DNA from: JBDLID01 sp039715055
GTDB lineage: Bacteria > Desulfobacterota > Desulfobulbia > Desulfobulbales > Desulfocapsaceae
Length of the DNA stretch: 7,035 nt
Assembly (NCBI GenBank): GCA_039715055.1
Contig: JBDLID010000147.1
Coordinates: forward strand, 1-7,035
Reading direction: 5' to 3'
Each line of letters opens with the position of its first letter. The stretch's first letter is position 1. The translations under genes were made by a program, and so were the position numbers. Of the stretch, positions 1-5,495 are shown in pieces. The notes beneath the pieces are model-generated. The model saw only the letters and a program-made list of their open reading frames with translations. It ran no database searches and was not told the origin of the DNA.

Positions 1-343
1 TGAAGGTTTTTTTGATAAGATGCTCCCGTGCCGGTGTGAGTACCTGGATATGAACATCATCGGGAATCAGGTCATCCTCAATGAGCTTGCGGGTGAATTC
101 ATACTCCACCTCCGAAGCGGAAGGAAAACCAACCTCGATCTCTTTAAAACCGATATCCACCAGCAACTGAAAGAGCTCGAGCTTTTTCTTCAGATTCATC
201 GGCTGAATCAGGGCCTGATTGCCGTCGCGCAGGTCGACGCTGCACCAGCCGGGTGCTTTTGAGATACTCTTACCGGGCCAGGTTCGATCGGGCAGATCGA
301 CCCTGGGATAAGGACGATACTTGCTGACTGTTTCCGCTTTCAT
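1..343 (-). CDS. leuA: 2-isopropylmalate synthase, N-terminal part (cut by window edge)
   Basis: The first 114 codons of a gene reading off the left edge. LeuA condenses acetyl-CoA with 2-oxoisovalerate to 2-isopropylmalate, the committed step of leucine synthesis, in the cytoplasm. The N-terminus (KYRPYPRVDLPDRTWPGKSI) is typical of the long (type 2) LeuA class. The HMGL-like TIM barrel then begins with the metal/catalytic motif DLRDGNQAL (R39, D40), followed by GFKEIEVGFPSAS (about 65-77) and IQVLTPAR (99-106). The ATG at 343 is preceded by an AGAGGAG Shine-Dalgarno sequence about 12 bases upstream, a little long but clear. No frameshift is visible. Expression is probably controlled by the leader and terminator hairpin just upstream (387-525). 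Family identity is very secure; the C-terminal regulatory domain lies outside the window. Confidence 0.95.
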   Translation of the reverse strand, partial: MKAETVSKYRPYPRVDLPDRTWPGKSISKAPGWCSVDLRDGNQALIQPMNLKKKLELFQLLVDIGFKEIEVGFPSASEVEYEFTRKLIEDDLIPDDVHIQVLTPAREHLIKKTF

Positions 344-386
344 GGGTTTGCGTTTCTCCTCTTTTGGAGCAGTTCGATGAATCCGC

Positions 387-425
387 AAAAAAAAAGGGCC
401 GCGGTCATCAAACCGCGGCCCTTTT
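387..425 (-). terminator. Rho-independent terminator in the leuA leader (attenuator)
   Basis: On the minus strand a perfect 14-bp stem (AAAAGGGCCGCGGT at 425-412, ACCGCGGCCCTTTT at 405-392) closes a 6-base loop and runs straight into nine T (395-387). It sits between the leader ORF and the leuA start, so it can only act on transcripts heading into leuA. This is the layout of a transcription attenuator rather than an end-of-gene terminator. Bases 473-464, inside the leader ORF, can form ten consecutive pairs (three G-U) with bases 419-410, i.e. with most of the 5' arm and the first two loop bases, which would be a competing antiterminator. Confidence 0.85.
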
Positions 426-444
426 AATGGTTATGGCTAACTTA

Positions 445-525
445 TCAGCGCCACACTACTTTCACCGCAGTTCTCTCCCTGGAGTTTTCCTGTAGCTGTT
501 GTAGAGCGAGGCTGTTACTGTTCAT
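445..525 (-). CDS. Leader peptide ORF upstream of leuA (26 aa)
   Basis: A 26-codon ORF from ATG at 525 to TGA at 445, followed at once by a second in-frame stop (TAA). It starts MNSNSLALQQL and ends RERTAVKVVWR. It holds three Leu codons (6, 8 and 11, two of them CTA) and three Val codons near the end (21, 23, 24). Its stop lies 20 bases before the terminator stem. Position, size, double stop and the pairing between codons 18-21 and the terminator 5' arm fit a regulatory leader peptide. Leu content is modest compared with classical leu leaders, so either codon-based stalling or a nascent-peptide effect is possible. The Shine-Dalgarno is weak (GGA at 539-537, or GAG close to the start). I infer the role from layout; I cannot name a described family. 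Confidence 0.65.
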   Translation of the reverse strand: MNSNSLALQQLQENSRERTAVKVVWR

Positions 526-570
526 TGTCTCATTTATCCAATACATTTTTAAAATCTGATTATCAAATAC

Positions 571-598
571 ATTAATCCTCTTTTTCAGAGCTTGTCAA
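571..598 (-). promoter_or_regulatory. Probable sigma70 promoter for the leuA leader transcript
   Basis: Minus strand: a perfect TTGACA (-35, 598-593), a 16-base spacer and ATTAAT (-10, 576-571, 4 of 6 matches). Transcription would start near 564, about 40 bases before the leader ORF. A GATAAT at 564-559 is an alternative -10 but lacks a good -35 at the right distance. Confidence 0.5.
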
Positions 599-602
599 GC
601 TC
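588..602. promoter_or_regulatory. 15-bp inverted repeat over the leuA -35 box (possible operator)
   Basis: GAGCTTG and CAAGCTC are perfect 7-bp inverted arms around one central T. The repeat contains the whole predicted -35 hexamer of the leuA promoter. A dimeric regulator bound here would block RNA polymerase. The symmetry is seen directly; the operator role is inferred. Confidence 0.4.
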
Positions 603-914
603 AATTGGGCTGTTTACCACTTCACTTCAAGTTTTTACATCAACCCCACCTTCCGGACCTCCTGAAAAGACCCCTGACCCACAATCAAAGGTCAAATTGA
701 GTATTTTTACGGATAGACAATCAAGGGGAAACATGCTAGTCAGCCTCAATCAGGGAAGAACTTATCTTGATGTCTCAGTTGCTTTTACTTTGAACTCTTT
801 TTGACTCACCGTCAGCGTCACCCCTGATATCCGGGACTGGAATTGAGCCATTACAGCCCCGCAGTCGACGCCGACAGATACGCCAACCCGGCTCCTCGCA
901 TACAAAAATATTCC
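603..914. other. Divergent intergenic region between leuA leader and kinase gene
   Basis: No gene could be supported here. Both strands carry short open frames without Shine-Dalgarno sequences or recognisable protein content. The kinase gene must be transcribed from this stretch, but the best match, TTGACT at 801-806 with an 18-base spacer and TGATAT at 825-830, is weak. The kinase reading frame is open from about 831, so translation could begin at TTG 843 instead of ATG 915. Confidence 0.4.
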
Positions 915-2684
915 ATGACATCTCTGACCAATCGCCGGCTGTTTAAACGAAAGGAAGACCCTGATCACGGACTGGGAGTTGCCATCTGGCAATGCGGCAA
1001 CGACTCATCAAATATGTTCAAGGAAACTCACCGGTTCCGGTTTGTCGGTATCTGCAACTGCTCCGAGGGCGGCCTCCTGGTGGAGACACCGGAACCGATC
1101 GATACGACTGAATCCTTTTTTATCAAAATTTACAACCACAGCAGTCGAAACTGGCTGATTTGCCGGGGCAAAGTGATCTGGACGGAAAAGGATGGTCCGC
1201 ACGGCTATGTGAATGGGGTGGAGATCCTCACAAAACCGAATGAACCCGTTGAGCTGCCGCCTCTCAACCCTTCCCTGAGCCATCTCCTCGACAACCTGGA
1301 TTTCTTCCTCGACCTCCCCCTGCTCAACTACCTCGAACAGCGAAGCTTCTGGGCGCTTATGAACTGCCTGAGACCCAAAACCGCCAAAGCTGGTGAGCGG
1401 ATCATTGTTCAGGGTGAAGAGGCCAGGAGTCTGTTTATCATTGAACAGGGTCACGGACAGGTCACCATTGACCGGGAGGACGAGGGTCTGATTATAACCA
1501 ACCTGGGCCCCGGTGACCTAGTGGGAGAGATGGCCATTGTCACCGGAGAACCGAGAATGGCCAACTTCATCGCCGAGGAGGAAATGTTGCTCTGGGAACT
1601 CGATCGGAGAGAGTTTGACAGGGCCATGGCCAGATATTCGGAGCTGAAGACATTTCTTACCGAACTGGTGAGTCAGCGGCTGGAAAGCTCACCTCACTCT
1701 GCGGACCGGCAGGTGGGCAAGTTCCTTGCCAGTCGAAGAATCGGCGCCGGTGCCTGGGCAATTGTCTACCAGGGCAAGCATCAGGCCCTTAAGAAAACAG
1801 TTGCCATCAAGATGCTCAAACACCAGATGGCCATGGACGAGGAGTTCAGCAACAAGTTTGTCCGTGAGGCGGAAATTATCGCCAAAATGAATCATGCCAA
1901 TATCGTCCATGTTTATGACATCGAATCCCTTTATGGGACCCATTTCATTGTTATGGAATACCTGGAAGGAGAATCGCTCAAGCAGGTCCTCAAGCGGGTG
2001 GGCCGACTTTCAGCAGAAAAAGCCGTGTGCTCCCTCCAGCAGATCTGCGCCGGACTAGGATACGCCCATGGGCATGATATCGTTCACCAGGACATCAAAC
2101 CAGAAAATCTTCTGGTTAAAGATGACAACGAGATCAAGATCCTTGATTTTGGACTGGCCTGCCCTACCGGCTCTGAAAACTTTGAGATGGAAGGTACCAT
2201 TCAGTACATGTCCCCTGAACAGATCGACTCCTACCCGGTGGATGCCAGAACCGATATCTACTGCCTCGGTATTACCGCCTTTGAGATGGTGACCGGCAAG
2301 CGCCCCTACCCGGATGAGAACCTCCAGGAAATGATGGAAAAGCGACTGGAGGAAGATATCCCCTACCCCGGTGACCTGCAGAAAGGGCTGCCCACCCGTC
2401 TTTCGGATTTTATCGTCAAAGCCTGCGCCCGGGCACCTGAAGACAGATTTCAGAGTTGCAAAGAGGCTGCCGAGGAACTCGAACGGATTGCCGACGAGAT
2501 GGGGTTGAACCCGAACCGGGCCGAACAGCACCATATGAGCTCCCTTTTTCTCTTTTTCACCGAACAGCAGCGAAGCGCTCTCCAGGATTTGCTGGAAGAG
2601 TTTTCCACCCGTGCCAGTGAGTCGGGAATTCGCATGCAGCTCGCCGATTTCGACAATGTCACCGCAAGACCTTCCTCAGGTTAG
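915..2684 (+). CDS. PilZ / cyclic-nucleotide-binding / Ser-Thr protein kinase fusion
   Basis: A 589-aa soluble kinase with two nucleotide-sensor domains. Residues about 1-115 form a PilZ domain with both c-di-GMP motifs: RLFKR (R8, R12; RxxxR) and NCSEGG (N48, S50, G52, G53; NxSxxG). Residues about 127-255 form a cNMP-binding domain with a phosphate-binding cassette (G204-E205 and P213-R214-M-A216). Residues about 275-525 form a Hanks-type kinase: Gly loop G277-AGAWAIVY-285, K299 (VAIK), E318, catalytic loop HQDIKPEN (D393, K395, N398), D411-F-G, SPE at 433-435, D447 and R511. The usual HRD arginine is Gln392. No membrane segment is seen. A tail (about 526-589) with the segment MSSLFLFF (541-548) is unassigned. 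ATG 915 was chosen because PilZ begins directly after it; TTG 843 would add 24 unremarkable residues. Neither start has a good Shine-Dalgarno. A PP2C phosphatase follows 283 bases downstream. Phosphorylation targets are unknown. Confidence 0.9.
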   Translation: MTSLTNRRLFKRKEDPDHGLGVAIWQCGNDSSNMFKETHRFRFVGICNCSEGGLLVETPEPIDTTESFFIKIYNHSSRNWLICRGKVIWTEKDGPHGYVNGVEILTKPNEPVELPPLNPSLSHLLDNLDFFLDLPLLNYLEQRSFWALMNCLRPKTAKAGERIIVQGEEARSLFIIEQGHGQVTIDREDEGLIITNLGPGDLVGEMAIVTGEPRMANFIAEEEMLLWELDRREFDRAMARYSELKTFLTELVSQRLESSPHSADRQVGKFLASRRIGAGAWAIVYQGKHQALKKTVAIKMLKHQMAMDEEFSNKFVREAEIIAKMNHANIVHVYDIESLYGTHFIVMEYLEGESLKQVLKRVGRLSAEKAVCSLQQICAGLGYAHGHDIVHQDIKPENLLVKDDNEIKILDFGLACPTGSENFEMEGTIQYMSPEQIDSYPVDARTDIYCLGITAFEMVTGKRPYPDENLQEMMEKRLEEDIPYPGDLQKGLPTRLSDFIVKACARAPEDRFQSCKEAAEELERIADEMGLNPNRAEQHHMSSLFLFFTEQQRSALQDLLEEFSTRASESGIRMQLADFDNVTARPSSG

Positions 2685-2967
2685 TGTCACATCAGGAATA
2701 AAGTAATCTCTGGCGAAGTCCGGGCCTATCTGTCCAAAATTGCTATGTACCCGCAGACAGATACCCGCTACACAAAGCAGCCCCATGTGCCTTAAATCGA
2801 GACGAAGCCTGTACAACAGAAAGCAGGCAGACTACTCTTCCGACATCTCCAGCTTCACCTGACTGGCGGTTGCTGATCATCAGGGCAAATCCGGAACGGT
2901 TACCCCTTGCCGCTGCTGCCATTTTGTGTTTTTGTGGAGTTAAGATCAATAATAATTTCCCACCTCC
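2685..2967. other. Intergenic gap between kinase and phosphatase genes
   Basis: 283 bases with no supported gene. There is no clear terminator after the kinase, so read-through into the phosphatase gene is possible. A 7-bp direct repeat TACCCGC occurs at 2748-2754 and 2762-2768. A 68-codon open frame on the minus strand (2743-2949) has no recognisable content and was not accepted. Confidence 0.4.
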
Positions 2968-3669
2968 ATGGAAACTGTAACCCGTACCAACATTGGCCCA
3001 GAGAGGCAGATCAACCAGGACCGCCTGCTGGCCACCCGGACCGGACCAAGTGGATATCTGCTCGCCATCGGTGACGGTCTCGGCGGCAATCCAGGCGGGG
3101 AGACGGCCGCCGAACTCTTCATCGAAAATGTCGTAAAAGATTTAACAGACAAGGATAATCTCTCACCTGTCCAACTGCTTCTTAACGCCAACCAGGCAAT
3201 CATCAATCATGGTCTGCATCACCCTGAAATCGCGGCCATGGGCAGTACCGCCACCCTTGCTGCTCTTCGTGAAAAACAACTTCTGTGGGCCCATATCGGA
3301 GACAGCCGCCTCTACATTCTAGACCCAAACGGTCTCAGACAAATCACACGGGACCAGACACTGGCCCGGTCTCTCTATGAAGAAGGGAAAATTGACCGTC
3401 ACGAAATCCCAAGCCATTCGCTCAATCATTTCCTTGAACAGTGTCTTGGCGAAGATGATATTGAACCGGACCAGGGAGCGTGTGAGGTTAATTCCGGCGA
3501 CCTGTTTCTTCTCTGTACAGACGGTCTCCACGATGTGGTGGTTGATCAGCAGCTTGAAAAAATTCTCACCGGAAAGAGCAGCCTGACCAACAAGGCGGAC
3601 ATCCTTATTCAAACCGCACTGGACTCAGGCAGCAAAGACAACATCAGCCTCATCCTTCACCTTGTATAA
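2968..3669 (+). CDS. PP2C-family (PPM) Ser/Thr protein phosphatase
   Basis: A 233-aa single-domain metal-dependent phosphatase, near the normal size for bacterial Stp/PrpC-type enzymes. It removes phosphate from Ser/Thr, and as the neighbour of the kinase it is the likely opposing activity. All hallmark motifs are present: NQD (D18), GDGLGG (D36, G37; DGLGG in place of the commoner DGMGG), GSTATLA (92-98), HIGDSRLY (D112, R114), LCTDGLHD (D185, G186) and KDNISLI (D224, N225). The Asp residues that bind the two Mn/Mg ions are intact, so activity is expected. There is no membrane anchor or sensor domain. The ATG at 2968 is the only sensible start, because a TAA stop lies in frame 15 bases upstream. 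Before it lies pyrimidine-rich CCCACCTCC and no Shine-Dalgarno; the nearest, GGAG, is about 28 bases upstream. Confidence 0.92.
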   Translation: METVTRTNIGPERQINQDRLLATRTGPSGYLLAIGDGLGGNPGGETAAELFIENVVKDLTDKDNLSPVQLLLNANQAIINHGLHHPEIAAMGSTATLAALREKQLLWAHIGDSRLYILDPNGLRQITRDQTLARSLYEEGKIDRHEIPSHSLNHFLEQCLGEDDIEPDQGACEVNSGDLFLLCTDGLHDVVVDQQLEKILTGKSSLTNKADILIQTALDSGSKDNISLILHLV

Positions 3670-3784
3670 GTCGATACCAGTTTAATGGTCCCAGGCTAAA
3701 ACCTGCTGTACTGCCGCTCAGATGATCCCCCAATCCACCAATTTTGCTGAGGATCTATATTTTCAAACAGTCAACGAACTGCAG

Positions 3785-3815
3785 GCCATCAGCTGATGGC
3801 ATAAAACAGCTGATG
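3785..3815. repeat. 16-bp perfect palindrome plus a direct repeat of its right half
   Basis: GCCATCAGCTGATGGC at 3785-3800 is its own reverse complement. Nine bases of it, CAGCTGATG (3790-3798), recur at 3807-3815. The same left half (3787-3795) can therefore pair either within the palindrome or with the second copy, giving two exclusive hairpins in RNA, or two protein sites about 17 bp apart in DNA. It lies 66 bases upstream of the ilv promoter -35, after the phosphatase gene. The rest of 3670-3880 shows nothing else clear. Confidence 0.5.
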
Positions 3816-3880
3816 ATTGGCTGGTCCAGTTGCAAAAAAACCGGCCCATGTGAGAATTCATCCCGAAACAACCTTGGTTA

Positions 3881-3909
3881 TTGACATATCATAACTTGAG
3901 AGATATATT
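3881..3909 (+). promoter_or_regulatory. Strong sigma70-type promoter for the ilvB-ilvN transcript
   Basis: TTGACA (3881-3886, perfect), a 17-base spacer and TATATT (3904-3909, 5 of 6). This is the best sigma70-like match in the window. Transcription would begin near 3916, leaving a leader of about 120 bases before the ilvB start. The leader holds an 8-bp hairpin (GACGGTTT pairing with AAGCCGTC, one G-U) but no T tract and no convincing leader ORF, so no attenuator is called. Confidence 0.7.
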
Positions 3910-4034
3910 TCTAGCTTTTTAACTCACTCAAAATAATTATTTTTCAACAACAATTAACTCGCTATCAGGCATCATCCGACGGTTTTTCCTCTTGATCCGA
4001 AGCCGTCAGAAATTTCAAAAAAGGAAGAGGGTTC

Positions 4035-4143
4035 ATGGAAAAAATCACGGGCTCACAGGCCATTATCAAGTGTCTCCAGGGAAGAAAGCGTCTTCCCGAT
4101 ACTTTCCGCCGGAAAGGCGACCACCGAGCTGCTTCTCGTCTAA
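4035..4143 (+). pseudogene. ilvB: Acetolactate synthase large subunit, internally deleted remnant
   Basis: Only the two ends of ilvB remain. ATG at 4035, with a strong Shine-Dalgarno (GGAAGAGG, 4023-4030), opens 15 codons reading MEKITGSQAIIKCLQ, a typical IlvB N-terminus that normally continues EEGV and into the ThDP-binding domain. After one extra G (4080), the next frame reads EESVFPILSAGKATTELLLV and stops at TAA 4141-4143, matching the usual IlvB C-terminus. About 530 codons are missing, including every ThDP, FAD and catalytic region, and the two ends are out of frame; translation from 4035 would give a 38-aa peptide ending at 4151. The join falls at GAAGAA, a sequence likely to occur at both original ends, which suggests a short-homology deletion. 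An assembly chimera is the alternative. ilvN follows immediately. Confidence 0.8.
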
Positions 4144-4144
4144 C

Positions 4145-4158
4145 AGTATAATTATACT
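4145..4158. repeat. 14-bp perfect palindrome between ilvB remnant and ilvN
   Basis: AGTATAATTATACT is its own reverse complement and begins one base after the ilvB TAA. It is AT-rich and lacks a T tract, so it is not a terminator. It includes TATAAT (4147-4152), but no -35 lies at a suitable distance. It could be a protein site or an mRNA-stabilising hairpin; the function is unknown. Confidence 0.4.
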
Positions 4159-4227
4159 AAAACAGCCAAACCAGAAAGCGGAATGACAGAGATCTCCGCC
4201 TTTTTTGATGATCAACAGGACAACACC

Positions 4228-4710
4228 ATGAAACACACGATTTCAGTTCTTCTGCAGAATAAACCGGGCGTTCTTTCCAGGGTCACCGGACTCTTTTCAG
4301 GCCGCGGCTTCAACATTGCAAGCCTCAGCGTCGCCGAGACCCTGGACCCGGAGATTTCCTGCCTCACCCTGGTAACCCGTGGCGAAGATGACATTATTGA
4401 GCAGATCACCAAACAGCTGAATAAACTTATCGACGTTATCAAAGTGACCGATATCAGTGACTCTGAGTACGTTGAAAGAGAGATGGCTCTCATTCGGGTC
4501 AAAGCCGAGTCCACAACCCGTGCAGAGGTCTTACGGGTTATCGACATCTTTCGCGGCAAGGTGGTTGACGTCAGCCCCAAATCCTACGCGGTTGAAGTCA
4601 CCGGTCCAGCCTCAAAGATCAAGGCGGTAATCGATATCCTTCGCCCCATCGGCATAAAGGAGATCGTCCGTACCGGCACCATTGCCATGGCAAGGGCGGC
4701 AAAAAACTGA
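4228..4710 (+). CDS. ilvN: Acetolactate synthase small (regulatory) subunit
   Basis: A 160-aa IlvN/IlvH-type subunit of full family length. It binds the catalytic subunit (IlvB), stimulates it and confers valine feedback inhibition of the first common step of branched-chain amino acid synthesis. Residues about 3-78 form an ACT domain opening SVLLQNKPGVLSRVTGLFS, with N11, G14 and N29 at the positions that form the valine site in IlvH. Residues about 82-157 form the C-terminal small-subunit domain (VVDVSPKSYAVEVTG at about 111-125). The ATG at 4228 is chosen because AGGA lies seven bases upstream and homologues start MKHTISVLL; an in-frame ATG at 4183 would add 15 residues with a poorer ribosome site. 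The gene appears intact although its partner ilvB just upstream is destroyed, so it would need a large subunit encoded elsewhere. No ilvC follows. Confidence 0.93.
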   Translation: MKHTISVLLQNKPGVLSRVTGLFSGRGFNIASLSVAETLDPEISCLTLVTRGEDDIIEQITKQLNKLIDVIKVTDISDSEYVEREMALIRVKAESTTRAEVLRVIDIFRGKVVDVSPKSYAVEVTGPASKIKAVIDILRPIGIKEIVRTGTIAMARAAKN

Positions 4711-4728
4711 CCTGTCGCAGTCCTGGCT

Positions 4729-4763
4729 CCTTGCGGGGACGAGACCCTAACCACCCCGTAAGG
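4729..4763 (+). other. Stable hairpin between ilvN and psd
   Basis: CCTTGCGGGG (4729-4738) pairs with CCCCGTAAGG (4754-4763) over 10 bp with one G-U, around a 15-base loop. No T tract follows, so it is not a standard intrinsic terminator. It may slow 3' decay of the ilvN part of the message or be a repeat element. The 109-base gap contains no trace of ilvC. Confidence 0.45.
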
Positions 4764-4819
4764 TACTGCCGCCTACCCTGTTGTGAGGGGATTGACTTCG
4801 AGGTTCTTCCATAAACTCC

Positions 4820-5464
4820 ATGCGCACACCTCAAATATCCATCGCCCGGGAAGGCTACCCCTTCATTTTCTTTTCGGCCTTTGTCACCCTGACCCTGGCC
4901 CTCATCGGCTTAGTTACGCTGACCCTGCTGGGCCTTGTCTGCTCTGCCTTTGTCCTCTGGTTTTTCCGGGATCCGGATCGAATCGTACCGGATGAGAACG
5001 ATGGCCTGATCTGTCCTGCCGACGGCAAGGTGATCATCCTGGAGAAAATATTTGATGAACGGTTTCTCAAGCAGGAGGTGTACAAACTCTCCATCTTCAT
5101 GAACGTCTTCAACGTTCATGTCAATCGTGTTCCACTTGACGGCTCCGTGGAGAGGGTCTTTCACCGAAGCGGTAAATTCTATTCTGCCGATACCGAAAAG
5201 GGAGCCCTGCAAAACGAATTCTGCGCCACCAGGCTCACCACCGGATCAGGCCGCAGCCTGGTCTTTGTCCAGGTTGCCGGCCTCATTGCCCGACGCATTA
5301 TCAACCGGTTGGAACCGGGAGACAAAGTCAGGGCCGGACAACGCTTCGGCCTCATCCGCTTCGGCTCGCGGGTCGATCTTTACCTGCCCCTTGATACCGA
5401 GTTTACAGTTTCCGTAGGCGACAAGGTCAGGGCGGGAGAGAGCCTGCTCGGACGACTTAAATGA
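4820..5464 (+). CDS. psd: Phosphatidylserine decarboxylase proenzyme (short form)
   Basis: A 214-aa short, single-domain prokaryotic PSD of the PSD-A type. It decarboxylates phosphatidylserine to phosphatidylethanolamine at the inner membrane, the step after PssA. Two hydrophobic stretches (about 15-30 and 31-48) anchor the N-terminus. Then come WFFRDPDR (47-54), CPADGK (D68), FMNVFNVHVNRVP (H100) and the self-cleavage site RFGSRVD, where cleavage between G182 and S183 would create the pyruvoyl group from Ser183. D68 and H100 are at the positions expected to assist. GDKVRAG occurs twice (167-173 and 200-206), an internal repeat of the beta-barrel fold. The ATG at 4820 lacks a close Shine-Dalgarno (GAGG lies about 17 bases upstream). 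A terminator follows directly, and pssA is next. No defects seen. Confidence 0.93.
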   Translation: MRTPQISIAREGYPFIFFSAFVTLTLALIGLVTLTLLGLVCSAFVLWFFRDPDRIVPDENDGLICPADGKVIILEKIFDERFLKQEVYKLSIFMNVFNVHVNRVPLDGSVERVFHRSGKFYSADTEKGALQNEFCATRLTTGSGRSLVFVQVAGLIARRIINRLEPGDKVRAGQRFGLIRFGSRVDLYLPLDTEFTVSVGDKVRAGESLLGRLK

Positions 5465-5469
5465 TCAGT

Positions 5470-5495
5470 GCCTGCAAGCTAAGCGGGTTTTTTTT
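5470..5495 (+). terminator. Intrinsic terminator after psd
   Basis: Six bases past the psd stop, GCCTGC pairs with GCGGGT (closing G-U and one inner T-G) around the loop AAGCTAA, followed by a T8 tract (5488-5495). The stem is short, so termination may be partial. Confidence 0.6.

Noticed and set aside
20..262. 80-codon plus-strand open frame at the left edge
   Set aside because: It lies wholly antisense to the secure leuA coding region and has no recognisable protein content.
1008..1454. 148-codon minus-strand open frame
   Set aside because: It is antisense to the PilZ/cNMP part of the kinase gene, whose motifs are unambiguous; open antisense frames are expected at this GC content.
2743..2949. 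68-codon minus-strand open frame in the kinase-phosphatase gap
   Set aside because: Not covered by another gene, but it shows no known motif, no clear Shine-Dalgarno and a random-looking composition; not enough to call a gene.
3916..4034. Possible attenuator in the ilvB leader
   Set aside because: An 8-bp hairpin is present, but there is no T tract and no leader ORF with an acceptable start.
3992..4186. 64-codon plus-strand open frame through the ilvB remnant
   Set aside because: It reads the ilvB 5' end in the wrong frame and bridges the deletion by chance; the two IlvB-like frames explain the sequence better.
4183..4227. Upstream in-frame ATG that would extend IlvN by 15 residues
   Set aside because: The ATG at 4228 has a proper Shine-Dalgarno and matches the usual start of the family.
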